From NCBI GenBank assembly GCA_024760905.1, contig CM045733.1, forward strand, positions 22,934,501-22,998,500: DNA of 64,000 bases. The letters run 5' to 3'. Below, piece by piece: positions 1-10,981 of this stretch (the first letter of the stretch is position 1; each line of letters opens with the position of its first letter). The notes beneath the pieces are model-generated. The model was not told the DNA's origin and did no database searches. It saw nothing but the letters and a program-made list of their open reading frames with translations. Source of the stretch: Plotosus lineatus (lineage: Eukaryota > Chordata > Actinopteri > Siluriformes > Plotosidae). Position numbers and translations under genes: made by a program.

Positions 1-22
1 CGTGGAAAGTGAGGGATCCCTG
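1..22. mobile_element. Right end of a Tigger-like element
   Basis: The first 22 bases end in GAGGGATCCCTG, the same terminus as the elements at 20154-20678 and 34939-35412. The rest lies outside the window, and the expected flanking TA reads CA. Confidence 0.45.
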
Positions 23-125
23 CATTTTAAAAGTTAAAAAAAAAAAACAGTGGAAATGATTCTGGATCGGGTGATTTTTGTTGGGTGATCAATCTGTTCG
101 TTTGACTTCGCCCGCCCCCTTTTGT

Positions 126-490
126 ACTTTTTTTTTTTGGTGGGGCTTCCTTTTCTTTTCCTTTCAGCTTTGCTTCTTTTTTAGGGGTTGCCACAGGGAA
201 TCATCTGATTCGCTTGTTTGATTTGGCATAGGTTTTTCTGTCAGATGCCTTTCCTGACACAACCATTTAGCAAGTGGCAGAAACACGCTGACAGCTCTGC
301 AGCTACTCTTTACGAAAGTCAGCAATGGTTCTTTTACAGCCTCTCACCATAGACAGTAAGCGACATGGTCGGCCATTGATTTCCAAGTTATCTGCACTGG
401 GGGGTCAGTGACAACCTTGTGGAGAATGGGACTCGAACCCCCAACCTTAGGATCAGCGATTCAGCGTCCTTTACCACCAGGCCACCTCTA
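126..490 (-). repeat. tRNA-derived SINE with RTE-type tail (family A)
   Basis: Read on the minus strand, this has a tRNA-like head with B-box sequence GGGTTCGAGTCCC near 430-442, a shared body, a piece matching the RTE LINE 5' region, and an end matching the RTE 3' end (GGCAACCCCT-type). A CCCTTTTGT direct repeat at 117-125 and 491-499 fits a target-site duplication. Other copies lie near 26.9, 45.1, 56.4 and 56.7 kb. Confidence 0.75.
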
Positions 491-497
491 CCCTTTT

Positions 498-1142
498 GTG
501 GGCGACCTTTTGTCTTTAAAATATACTTGACCCCAAGCTCTTGAAGCTCTTATGGTTGGTATCCAGCAGGAAATTGTTGGTGTTTCATCTGACATCACCT
601 GTCAAGCCATAACAGCCTTCTGAATTTCCCTCTAAGGAAATTGTACAGTATTGAATTATGCTTGAGGTGTGCAAATAATAATTTGATCATTTTTAATTAA
701 TTATATATATTTGAAATGTGAGAGGTTTTATTGGGACACCCTGTAAAAACATCTTGTAATAATGCATACTGTGCTAGCTCAGGGAAATACAGATTAACCT
801 GTTCAACTCTTCTGTTGCAGGTTTTATTTTTGAGTACCACTTCATTAAGTTTTAGCCTGTGCACCAAAAGCAGGGATGTGTTGTCAGTAAGTTAATAAGT
901 GGTGGAGTTTTTTTCCCCTGATGTTGAGCGAATTTGTCTGTCTGGCATCCATGACCAACACCCCCCCCCCCCCTCCCCACACACACACACATAACTAATA
1001 TCGCCAACACAAATGACACATTAGATAGATTAACAGTTTAAAGGAGCTGTTTCATGATTTTTACTCATTAAGGTTCCAAAAAAAATTATATAAATAGGCA
1101 GTGAATGTGCAAATAGTCTGTTTGTTACTTGGCCTTTCAGGT
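498..1142. other. Non-coding spacer
   Basis: AT-rich sequence with a poly-C and (CA)n run near 960-990. I see no gene or recognisable element. Confidence 0.5.
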
Positions 1143-1152
1143 TTTAAATCAA

Positions 1153-1489
1153 CCATTCATTCATTTTCTGAACCACTTAATCCTAATTAGGGTCACGGGG
1201 AGGCTGGCGCCCATCTCAGCCAACTCTGGGTGAGGATAGGGTACACTATGGAAAGCTTGCCAGGCCATCACAGGGCTCATAAACATACAACCATTCACAC
1301 TTAGGGATGACATCAACATACTGTGAATGTTTTTTGACTGTGGGAGGAAACCGGTGTACCCGGAGGAAACCCACACAAGTACATGTAGAACATTCAAACT
1401 CGACACACACGCCCCAAACTCAGGAATCGAACTCAGATCTTTTTGCTGTGAGGTGAAGGTCTTAATCACTGTGCCACCATGTCTCCCAT
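1153..1489 (-). repeat. V-SINE-like tRNA-derived SINE
   Basis: On the minus strand the head carries A-box-like GTGGCACAGTGATTAAG and a GTTCGATTCC B-box. The body has the conserved core around CTGTGGGAGGAAAC (plus-strand reading), and the 3' end reads GGATTAAGTGG with an (AATG)n tail, seen on the plus strand as CATTCATTCATTTTCTGAAC. The same family occurs near 28.6, 43.8 and 57.7 kb. The family name is tentative; that it is a SINE is clear. Confidence 0.7.
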
Positions 1490-2012
1490 TCGCAAATAAA
1501 ACCAAGTTTGAAATTTTCAAACCTGATATGAAGCAGATACAAATGGATTGCAGAAAAGACGTTTTTTGGACTCTTGTTCATGCTGAACAGTTTCCCAAGA
1601 TTGAAATCTTATTGTGAACTCTCAGCAAATTCGTTGTACGAACCTATTTCAGGTTGAAAAACAAGTTTGTTATAGTTGAGTATTTTTGTGAACCAAATTT
1701 CCATCACTGTAAATGATTATTTCCTTTGATAATCCAAATGATATTTTTCATGGGCAGTTGTGACTCAGTAGTGAAGGCTGAGCCCGACAACTTCAGTGTT
1801 CTGAAGGTCAGGGGTTTAAGCCTCCCTACCACCAAGCTGCCACTTCTGGGTCCTTGAGAGAGGCCCTTATGTCAATTGCTCAGTTGTATAAAAAATGAAA
1901 TTAAGAAATGTTCTACACAGATGTTGCTGTGTATAAAGGCACCCACTGGTGTATTTGGTGAAATGTTCACTGAACCTGTAATGATGTTTCCCCCTTTTCT
2001 TTTCTCCTTTAG

Positions 2013-3052
2013 AAAGGACCAGAAGGCAGCTGAGAGCCCCCAAAGAACATCTTGCTAGTACAGGACGTTACAAATGTTTGCCATGTAAAATGAGCTTTAA
2101 AACCCATTTGCAGGCTTCTTTACACCAACGTAAAAGGCACAAGAAATCAACTTATTCCTGTCCTAACTGCGAAAAGAGTTTTGAGTCTATGAAGGCTTGG
2201 ACGAGACACCGCACAGAACACAAAGAAGAAAAGCCTCAACGATGCACTGACTGTGGGGAAGAATGCACCAGCCTGCAAGCTCTAGTGGCGCATTCCAAAA
2301 TCCATAACCATGTGGTAAGCGAGAGCTTTCCAACATCTGAGAAAGCAGCGCCCCCTCCCAAACCAGCGCCAGGAGAATGTAAATTTTGTGGTGAGACGTT
2401 TACTACAATCGAGCTGCGAAACCACTTAAAAACCCATCCAGAGTTCCGACCTCACCAATGTGACCACTGTGGGAGGTGTTTCGCAAACCTGAGCAATCTG
2501 TTAGCTCACATCTCAAACCACACAGGAGAAAAGCCTCACGTCTGCTTAAACTGTGGCAAGAGGTTCTTCAGCAAGTCCCAGCTCAAGTCTCACATGAAGT
2601 CTCATTCGAAAGAGCGCCCATACTGCTGCTCTTACTGCGGGAAGTGCTTCCACACTGCTGGCAACCTTAACATCCACACAAGGATACACACCGGAGAGAA
2701 ACCATACACATGCGTCGATTGTGGGAAGGCCTTCAGCTCGGCTGGTCGTCTGCAGGTTCACCGCCGCTGCCACACTGGCGAGAAACCTTATCAATGCGAT
2801 GTGTGTGGAAGGGGATTCATCGTGTCCAGTCATCGCACAATACACATGAGGTCACACACAGGGGTGCGTCCTTTCACATGTGAAATCTGTGGAAAGACCT
2901 TTTCCAGGCGGAACTGCTGGAGCGAACACATGTACAGTCACACAGACTCCAAACCGTTTCCTTGCCCCATCTGCTCCAAAAGCTTTATACGCCGGAGCCA
3001 TTTGAAAAGACACATGCAGAGCCACAGTGCTGACCAAAGCAGTGCTGTTTAG
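2013..3052 (+). CDS. C2H2 zinc-finger protein, terminal exon (partial gene)
   Basis: This is the last coding exon of a Krueppel-type zinc-finger protein, probably a nuclear DNA-binding transcription factor. A pyrimidine-rich acceptor ends in AG at 2011-2012. The exon adds two bases of a split codon, then 345 codons and TAG. Eleven C2H2 fingers follow from about 2069. Most have the C-x2-C-x12-H-x3-H spacing; finger 1 has x4 between its histidines and finger 4 is one residue short. Linkers such as TGEKP, SKERP and TGVRP separate the later fingers. The ATG at 2078 lies inside finger 1, so it is not taken as the start; the N-terminus must come from upstream exons that I cannot identify. No KRAB, BTB or SCAN domain lies in this exon. 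An AATAAA sits at 3189-3194. DNA target and orthologue are not recognisable by eye. Confidence 0.88.
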
Positions 3053-3188
3053 AAGGTTCTATATCCTATAAGTAGATAACAGGCAGTGATGCATGATACA
3101 TTGAGGAATTGTGACACCGCTAAACCTGACGGCTGAAAATAGTCAAACTTCACCCTGCAAATATACCCCTTGTAACCAAATAATTCTG

Positions 3189-3194
3189 AATAAA
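3189..3194 (+). terminator. Candidate polyadenylation signal of the zinc-finger gene
   Basis: AATAAA lies 137 bases after the zinc-finger stop codon. The equivalent site in the diverged copy of this region near 15533 reads AACAAA, so the signal is intact only beside the real gene. Inferred from position only. Confidence 0.45.
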
Positions 3195-3376
3195 TTTAAT
3201 TGTGTTAAAAGTTCATTTCATTCTTGTTCCAGTGCTACCAAATTCAGCCATGTTCATAGAAAAATAACATATCAATTTTAGATTGAGTTTGTGTTGATTT
3301 TTTTTTTCATCAACCTTGATTAGAGTGCCTTTGTTTTGATGAGATCTCAAGTGCATCGTGACCGAGTTGCAAGGTA

Positions 3377-3663
3377 AAGTCAGTTGGACTTGTTACACCC
3401 GAGCCAAGTGGCTCATCAGGCCGGTGCTTATTTCCGGTTTCCATAGTGTGAAGCGACCAAGAGTTCAATTCCTCCTGGATGGGAAGCTCGTCCATCGCAG
3501 GTTACTTTCCCAGTATATTTTACTGGTACCCATTTATACAGCTGGCACACTTGTCGTTAAGACCTTATTCAGAGCTCTACAGTGGGGGTCTAACTGGGAT
3601 TCGAACACACAACCTCCCGATCATGAGCCCAAGACCCTAACCACTATGCTATTGGCCCCACCG
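3377..3663 (-). repeat. tRNA-derived SINE with exact target-site duplication
   Basis: The element is bounded by GTTGCAAGGTA at 3366-3376 and 3664-3674. The duplicated block at 15.7 kb has the unoccupied site, with GTTGCAAGGC once. On the minus strand the head has box-A-like TAGCATAGTGGTTAGG and box-B-like GTTCGAATCCC. It differs from the family A and V-like SINEs. Confidence 0.85.
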
Positions 3664-4014
3664 GTTGCAAGGTACTGTCCACAAAATCAGGTAGTGCGTC
3701 GCGATGATCTGACAAACGTAACAATTACCATAACCAGCAGCAATTCTCTAGCTTTCCATACATACCCGGTTTGTCGGGTATATTTGCCGTGTTTTGAAAA
3801 TTTCATTTTTATAAATATCCCCCCAACAAGATTGCCGGTTCTTTAAAAATCGGTAGAATATAACCCCAACAAACTAGCTACCAAAATTTAGAGATTTTTA
3901 TCTAGATTACAATGAAATTTGAATCAAAACTCAAGAGTAAACAAGTGTGATGCACCAGGCAATTCAATTGTGAATACCCCTCAAAAAAAGTGATATTGAC
4001 CATCACATGGCAAG

Positions 4015-4084
4015 ATGGTCGCAACCATGATGGATGTGTCTATGCTGGATACCGTCATTTCTGATCCATTCATTCCATACCTGG
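4015..4084 (+). CDS. Putative first coding exon (copy 1), gene unknown
   Basis: An ATG with G at +4 opens 23 codons plus one base (begins MVATMM, ends IPYL), followed directly by a strong donor, GTGAGTAA, at 4085. The duplicated block has the same 70-base open segment and donor at 16064-16133. The position downstream of a zinc-finger gene suggests the 5' exon of a tandem zinc-finger relative, but no matching downstream exon is visible. It could be chance or a relic. Confidence 0.3.
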
Positions 4085-5735
4085 GTGAGTAATATATATT
4101 TCTACAATCGGCATGTAACCTTTGTTGTGTATAGAATTTTCTAGTGCGGCTATTTTGTTCTAATCTTTTGAAAGAATATAGACTTTGACTCTGAATTGAT
4201 CGGGTCACTCGGCTCATTGGCTAAACATGACTGGAACTGGCACTTCCGACTTCGGACAGATTTTTATTTAATTTATGGGTTATAATTTCAAAATCAACAG
4301 GAGACATGCTCGACAGATTTAAATTAAGACTCCTACTTAGTCTGAGGCTATTTAAGAATACTTTGATTGAGAAATCTTACTTTTAGAATAGTCCCATTTC
4401 AAACAATATTTGCAACATTCCTAATAGTATTAGTACTATAATTAATATATGTAATATGTTATATATGTTATAGTTAATTAGTATTATTAGTGATGTGGTC
4501 ACGTGCCCTAATCGTGCTCTGTGATTGGAGAAATAAGTAAAACGCACATGGTATTGTTTAGAATTACTTTTTCATTAATTTAAGGTTTATACAGACATTT
4601 TATTTACAAAATACATTATATAATAATGCATACAAAATCAGCTGCTGCATGTGTACTTGAGGCCACTGCCTCAGTCACTCAAGGAAGAATTGTCATTATC
4701 AATAATTGGATTGTTTATTCATATGATCCGTTTCTTTTTCCAGTGAATAAAGAGTACAATACTCTGAAAAAGATTACAATAATTACTTATTACAATACTC
4801 TGAATTTTCCAACATGATTATGTCCGTATTAGACTTTTCCAATATTTTGCCATTTGACATGTTTTGACTTCCTTCACAGCTAAAATAGTAGACAGCCTAC
4901 AACTGATGCATCCAATGGATTAAGCAGGTCATTATACTTTAGAAACAAAAGTTTCAGGCTGTTGGCTTCATTAGATGAAGTTCAATGGATTTTCAAAATT
5001 TGACTATTTTCGGCATTTATGTCATGTCACCTGTCTGACCCCCTTTAAACCCCAAATCATGGTAGATAGCCTAAAACTGATGCTTCCAATGGATTAAACA
5101 GGTATTTTTCCCATTTGAGACAAAAGTGTGCAGGTATTGACTTGGTTAGTTAAATTAGAATGACTTTTCAAAGATTGGTCTTTTTTCCACAGAGTAAATT
5201 GTGGTTTGAGGCATATATGAGGGACAATAACTTCAAAAGGGAAAAGAACTGACTGCCATAAAAAATCTTTGTCGTTTAGTCTATCCCATTATCTTTGAAA
5301 ATAGCATAATGGGGCTTTCCAGATGTCTAATTTTGAAAATGGGGACATCTAAAAATGCCATCTTTGCCAATTTGCTGCTACAATAATTTGGGGGAGCATT
5401 TTGAAAAAGCATTTTGAAATGGCTTTTACTACAAAACCTATTACCTGAAAGGCCTGAAACTCCACAATGCAGAACTAGGTTGCAAAAATGACTGAAAATG
5501 GCATCAAGTGTTGGTAGAAAGTAATAATTCATGTTTCATATTCGCCCCAAAAGTGTTCCAAATGATGTCTGAGCCAGGGGCCTGAAACGGGGGTAACTGA
5601 ACAGGCTCCATCTCGGAAACCGTTCCACTTCATTGCGTGAAATTTGAACTGGTGCTTTGTAATGGTAAACTGAACAAACATAACCTAAAACCATCCATTT
5701 ATGATTACTTTAATTTTTTCGGTGCCGGTACTTAG

Positions 5736-7600
5736 TGTAAGGTCTACAACATGCTGTATTATTAAGAGCTGTGCAGCTTTATTGTGGAATTCGTAACATG
5801 ATGAACCTGCTTTGTATCAATAAATCCTGCTTCTTCCTTAGAGTAACCCAAGCCTCACTTTTATTTTGTATAGAGGATAGTCAGTCTTAACTACATCAAG
5901 GTGATGATGCAGGTCCCAGTGGTGTTTCATTTTTCCTTTATACAGTTGAGGAATTTGGCAAAAATAAGCGACTGGCCAACAGGACTAGCGAAATTATGAA
6001 TCTATTAGTCATTTATTCATACTTAGTGGCCATCAACACTATTTTGTTCGCTCATTGGATTTATTGGGATGACTTGCTAAGTAATTTCATTTGTTCTACA
6101 GACTTTTTACTCAGCACGTCCCAGTGGACTAGTGTTAATTTCCACCCCTGTTTATTGAAGCAGCTACTCGACATATTTTATATTTGCTAAATATTTTGCT
6201 GTACATATTCCGCTGATACTGCAGTCATGTGTAATAAACCTACACATTTTCTATCGGATTGGAATGCGTGTATTGATTGCACAACCAGTTAAAGTGTTTC
6301 ATGATGTTCCATTATGTCGTAAAATAAGTTACCACAGTTGTATTCTCCTATGTTGCATTAAGCCCTTTGCAAGTTTTATTGCAGAATAAACATTGCACAT
6401 TGTAAACAAACAAAACAAAAAACACATTTCGGTCATAGGTGGATGGGGTAGAATAGCATGAGAACATGAGACTCATAATATCTACAGAACCAGTAGATGC
6501 AATTGTGCCCAAGCTAGACTGATTATCTAAATAAAAATATCTTTTTTTTTTTTTTTTGCATATTTATTATAGTAGTGGCTTATTTAATCACACATGGGGA
6601 ACTAGCATTACACAGGATCTATTTGAGATGATTTCACATATTGAGAAGTCTACTGACGTGAGATCACTTTAATTCCAGTATAAATCAGCCTATAAAAGAA
6701 AAATCCATCCAATGATTTACATTTTATATCATGTCTAGCGGTTGGAGGCCAAGATTTATTTTATTTTTCATTGGCAGGGTGATTTGTTTTCAATACAGTA
6801 TTTAGTTTACAGATTCTAGTATTACCTGAAATGCGGTTTGATTAGCTTCTGTTTTATGTTAGCAGTGGGATTTATGCTCTGTTACAATTTGTAATTCCCA
6901 GTTATGCTAACTCAACATGGCTGCTCAAAGCATCTGATATAAAGAAATAAAAATTAACAAATCGAGCACTTCTTACCTTTAAATGTGTTATGCCGTTTGT
7001 ATAAGAATTTACTTCAGATCAATCATAATAGAGTCCAGATATATTTATTTATTAAATCTAAAATATTTACCATGATTTGCGACCAAAGTATTTATTTACT
7101 TGTTACCAAAGTTACTTATCATCAAAGCATTATTTATTTTATTTTGTCATTATTTTTTCTGTGATAAAACCTTTTTTTCCTTAATTTACAAATCGCCACA
7201 TATAAAGCAAGGCCAATGCCCTCACCATGTGTCTGTCCGAAGAGGGTCATGCATTAGTGCGTATGTCTTTTAAGGCTGTTGTACTCTATATCACTGCCAC
7301 GTGTGTATAATCAGCATAAACTGATCGAACTTCAAACCTTCATGCTAATCTCATCATTAAGCTTATCATTTTATAGGCCATTAGAGGCCTATTTATACTT
7401 CTACATTCCATCTGCACGTGAGCTGTGCCCAGACATACACCACGGGGATGAAGATCACAAGAACTCTGACCAGTCTGTTCGGTAGCATTGAATTTCCTCT
7501 TGTACGTTTCCAGCTGGACCTTCTTTGCAAAAATCAGAAATCTGTCATGATACTGTGTGCAAACAAAATACATAACCACTGCCTGATATATCAGTTGTCT
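5736..7600. other. Non-coding, AT-rich interval
   Basis: No supported coding exon or recognised element. It contains a poly-T run at 6541-6557 and many short A/T tracts. Confidence 0.5.
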
Positions 7601-7603
7601 CAT

Positions 7604-7946
7604 GAGGCAGTGATGGTCTGGTGGTAGGGTGCTGGAGCACTGATCCAAAAGTTAAAGCACCACTATCAATAGGATTTCACTGCTGTCCCCCAAGTGCAGC
7701 TAACTGGGTTATCAAAGGCTTGTCATGTCTTTCACTGTCTATGGTGAAAGGGATGTAAAAGAACCGTCGCTGACTTTCATGATCAAGAGTAGGCTACATG
7801 GCCATCAGGGTCTTTCTGCCCTGCCATGGCCTGGCGAGATGTCCAGGGTGTGCTCTGCCCTCACTCCGAGTCTGCTGAGATGGGCACCAGCCTCCCTGCA
7901 ACCCTAATTAGGATTAAACAGTTCAGAAAATGAATGAATGAGAAGA
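7604..7946 (+). repeat. tRNA-derived SINE with (AATG)n-type LINE tail (family B)
   Basis: The head (GATGGTCTGGTGGTAGGGTG) and body match family A, but the 3' end is CCTAATTAGGATTAAACAG followed by AATGAATGAATG, not the RTE-type end. A cleaner copy lies at 46385-46719. Confidence 0.7.
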
Positions 7947-8154
7947 AAGGTGTATTGGACAGTAATAATTACATTAAAATTTTTACTTCAGTGTCATCTG
8001 AAACTGGCCTTTCTTAAGCATAAAAACATCACTTTCTCTCAGTAATCAACAATTTTATCCATAAAATAATTACTTGTTTTCTCAATATTAATCAAATTTG
8101 TCCAATTCTACAAAGACCTCATTTATTTGACATGTGTGTCATTTTAATCACACA

Positions 8155-8900
8155 GACTCATACTTCTGATTTGCATCATAAATGTTTGGCATTGGTTTTA
8201 CGTCGGATGCCCTTCCTGACACAACCCTCTGCATTTCTCTGGGCTTGGGACCGGCATGAGTGGGAGAGACACTGGTCAGTGCCCCCCCCCCCACCTCATG
8301 GCTGCATGGCTCAACAATCCAGAGCAATGGAGAGTGTGGAAAAGAGGTGAAGAAGCGTGTGGAGGCTGGTTGGAATGGTTGGAGAAAAGTGTCCGGTGTG
8401 ATGTGCGATAGGAGCGTGTCAGCAAGAATGAAGGGAAAAGTGTACAAGACGGTGGTGAGGCCAGCGATGTTGTATGGCTTAGAAACAGTGGCGCTGAGGA
8501 AAAGGCAGGAGGCAGAGCTGGAGGTAGCGGAGATGAAAATGTTGAGGTTCTCTCTGGGAGTAACGAGGATGGATAGGATCAGAAATTAGTATATCAGAGG
8601 GACAGCCCATGTAAGATGTTTTGAAGACAAAGTCAGAGAGGCTAGATTGAGATGGTTTGGACATGTACAGAGGAGGGATAGTGAGTATATTGGCAGTAGG
8701 ATGCTGAGGTTGGAACTACCAGGCAGAAGGCCTCGAGGAAGACCAAAGAAGAGATTTATGGATGTGGTGAAGGAAGACATGAAGGTCGTTGGAGTCAGAA
8801 AAGAAGATGCGGAGGACAGGGTGAGGTGGAGGCGGATGATTTGCTGTGGCGACCCCTGAAGGGAGCAGCCGAAAGTAAAAGAAGAAGAAGAAGACGACTG
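8155..8900 (+). mobile_element. RTE LINE copy with inverted 5' segment
   Basis: Bases about 8155-8310 match the 5' end of the RTE LINE at 46916 on the minus strand. At about 8311 the sequence switches to the 3' part of the same LINE on the plus strand (RT C-terminus, reading RWFGHVQRRDSEYIGSRM) and ends near 8900 with GCGACCCCTGAAGGGA and an (AAG)n tail. This is the arrangement expected from twin-primed reverse transcription. Not functional. Confidence 0.75.
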
Positions 8901-9002
8901 TCAGAACTTAAATGTCAGTCATAAACCAACATTTTAATTTACTTGTGCGTTTTTCTTCCTTTTCATGGAACAAGCAAATACAAGCATGAAATCATTGCAC
9001 TC

Positions 9003-9902
9003 ATATGATGGTGAGCATCCCAAGGTGGGGTGATACAGAGAAGCAGCACTGGACTGTTGCTCAGTGGTCCAAAGTACTTTTTTCGGATGAAAGCAAATTT
9101 TGCATGTCATTCGGAAAAAAAGGTGCCAGAGTCTGGAGGAAGACTGGGGAGAAGGAAATGCCTGAAGTCCAGTGTCAAGTACCCACAGTCAGTGATGGTC
9201 TGGGGTGCCATGTCAGCTGCTGGTGTTGGTTCACTGTGTTTTATCAAGCGCAGGGTCAATGCAGCTAACTATCAGGAGATTTTGGAGCACTTCATGCTTC
9301 CATCTGCTGAAAAGCTTTATGGAGATGAAGATTTCATTTTTCAGCACGACCTGGCACCTGCTCACAGTGCCAAAACCACTGCTAAATGGTATTACTGTGC
9401 TCAATTGGCCTGCCAACTCTCCTGACCTGAACCCCATAGAGAATCTGTGGGCTATTGTGAAGAGAAAGTTGAGAGACACCAGACCCAACACTGTGGATGA
9501 GCTTCAGGCCGCTTTCGGAGCATCCTGGGCCTCTGTAACACCTCAGCAGTGCCACAGGCTGATTGCCTCCATGCCACGCCGCATTGAAGCAGTTATTTCT
9601 GCAAAAGGATTCCCGACCAAGTATTGAGTGCATAACTGAACATAATTATTTGAAGGTTGACTTTTTTTGTATTAAAAACGCTTTTTTTATTGGTCGGAAG
9701 AAATATGCAAATTTTTTTGAGATAGGGATTTTTGGTTTTTCTTTACTTTTTTGCCAAAATCATCAGTATTAAAACAATAAAAGACCTGAAATATTTCAGT
9801 TGGGGTGCAATGAATCTAAAATATATGAAAGTTTAATTTTTATCAGTACATTACAGAAAATAATTAACTTTATCACAATATGCTAATTTCTTGAGGACTA
9901 GT
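9003..9902 (+). mobile_element. 5'-truncated Tc1-like transposon
   Basis: This is the 3' part of a Tc1/mariner element of the same family as 29370-30904. It keeps transposase motifs FSDESKF, FQHDLAP and SPDLNPIENLW, the DDE-type catalytic positions, plus the right terminal inverted repeat ending GAGGACTAG at 9901, next to TA. The left end and N-terminal DNA-binding region are missing. A short deletion near 9385 shifts the frame, so it cannot encode an active enzyme. Confidence 0.85.
9030..9627 (+). pseudogene. Tc1-like transposase remnant
   Basis: The C-terminal two thirds of a DDE transposase are spread over two frames. The first D lies in FSDESKF (near 9084), the second in FQHDLAP (near 9345) and the E in IENLW (near 9440). 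The frame break near 9385 removes the residues between HSAKTT and the ITVLNWPANSP motif. Confidence 0.8.
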
Positions 9903-9977
9903 ATACGTTTGTTTTCACTCCAGCATGGCGCCATAAACAGAGTTTAAACTCGGCGTGTCACGTGACTGCAAAACCTA

Positions 9978-10042
9978 TTTGGATCAAATGTGTGAATTAC
10001 ATGATTCGCTGCGGCGACCCCTGAAAAAGGGAAAAACCGAAA
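9978..10042 (+). repeat. 3' fragment of family A SINE
   Basis: The segment ending in ATTCGCTGCGGCGACCCCTG and AAAAAGGGAAAAACCGAAA matches only the RTE-type tail of the family A SINE. Confidence 0.6.
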
Positions 10043-10228
10043 TGCAAAGTCGATATGTATGTTATTTCCTGTTCTTAACAATTAATAATTTTTTTCAAAA
10101 GTAATTCTTCGTTAGATATTTGAGGTTTAGCTATCAATATCAATAAAAACCCGCATAATAAATACATACAGTATTTGCTCTCCCATGGCAGTACACAAGT
10201 TAGTTAATGGTAGGCTGACTAGTTTCGT

Positions 10229-10237
10229 CACTTCCGG
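10229..10237 (-). promoter_or_regulatory. ETS-type site in candidate slc37a3 promoter
   Basis: CACTTCCGG is the complement of the CCGGAAGTG ETS/GABP consensus common in vertebrate housekeeping promoters. It lies just before a candidate 5' untranslated exon whose donor, CAG|GTACGTG, is at 10291/10292. Promoter assignment is inference. Confidence 0.35.
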
Positions 10238-10249
10238 GAACCTTTATTA

Positions 10250-10291
10250 CATCAACAGCTGAGACGGAAAACATCGTACAGAAAAATACAG
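10250..10291 (+). other. slc37a3: Candidate 5' untranslated exon 1 of slc37a3
   Basis: A short segment after the ETS site ends in a consensus donor (CAG|GTACGTG). It would join to the start-codon exon, where TTTGTAG at 10801-10807 could be the acceptor. The transcription start is not visible; 10250 is a guess. Confidence 0.3.
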
Positions 10292-10907
10292 GTACGTGTT
10301 TGAAAGTGTTACTAATTAATCGTGGCGTAATTGGTGACTGCGTGACCGTCCAGTACCGACTATATTGAAAACTGTACAATGTTGTGTATGTGATGGCAGC
10401 ACGTTCTAAAATCAATACTACTGGAGCGTGAAGCTAAGTCCAGCAAAGCTAGCGGTTGTCTTCTTTTCCCATCTGTATTCTTATAAATCCCGCCTTCTTC
10501 TTTGTTATTGGTTGAGAGAACGGCTGTATCTGATTTACGATTGGCTATTAGTTAAATTTCGTAAATGGTTCAAATTACCGACCAATCGTCGCAAGGAAGA
10601 CTGGATTCATTGGAAAACGGGTTCAGGGAAAAACGACACCATTAGTTGAACATTTGTGTGGTTTATACGAGTATTATGTTATAATATTTTTTAGGATTGT
10701 TTCAGATGAGATTTATAATCTGTATGTAACGTCTCAAGTTGTTTACACTTATTGTCAGAACGCTTGTAGTTTAATTAGTAAAGTTACTATAAATGCTGTG
10801 TTTGTAGCTCCAGATGATCCACTGCTGGAGAGACAGAGTGTGCCCCCCCCGACTGAACATTTCCTTTCCTTTTTGCTCCCCTGTTTCATCCACTACATTC
10901 ATCAGTG

Positions 10908-10981
10908 ATGCTACCCTGCTGCACCTTCCTCTCTCGCTACACCCACCATCACCTGGTAGCCTTCCTCCTCACCTTCTTCAG
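10908..10981 (+). CDS. slc37a3: slc37a3 coding exon 1 (start codon)
   Basis: Residues 1-24 plus two bases. It encodes the short cytosolic N-terminus and the start of span 1 (HHHLVAFLLTFF, as in mammalian SLC37A3), followed by donor GTATGC. It is too short to stand out by ORF length. Confidence 0.88.

Larger units (their letters stand above)
3065..5735. repeat. Duplicated block, copy 1
   Basis: This sequence, starting about 13 bases after the zinc-finger stop codon, recurs at 15400-18318 in the same orientation with long runs of close similarity, roughly nine bases in ten where I aligned by eye. It holds the zinc-finger polyA signal, an exon-like open segment at 4015-4084, and two related repeats of roughly 180 bases near 4860-5040 and 5040-5200. 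It differs from copy 2 by a SINE at 3377-3663; copy 2 instead has a Tigger-like insertion. Confidence 0.8.

Noticed and set aside
2078..2080. ATG at 2078 as start of the zinc-finger protein
   Set aside because: It lies within finger 1 and an acceptor at 2011-2012 gives a longer in-frame exon; the true start is upstream.
2546..2845. Minus-strand frames within the zinc-finger exon
   Set aside because: Antisense of the repeated C2H2 coding sequence; no independent support.
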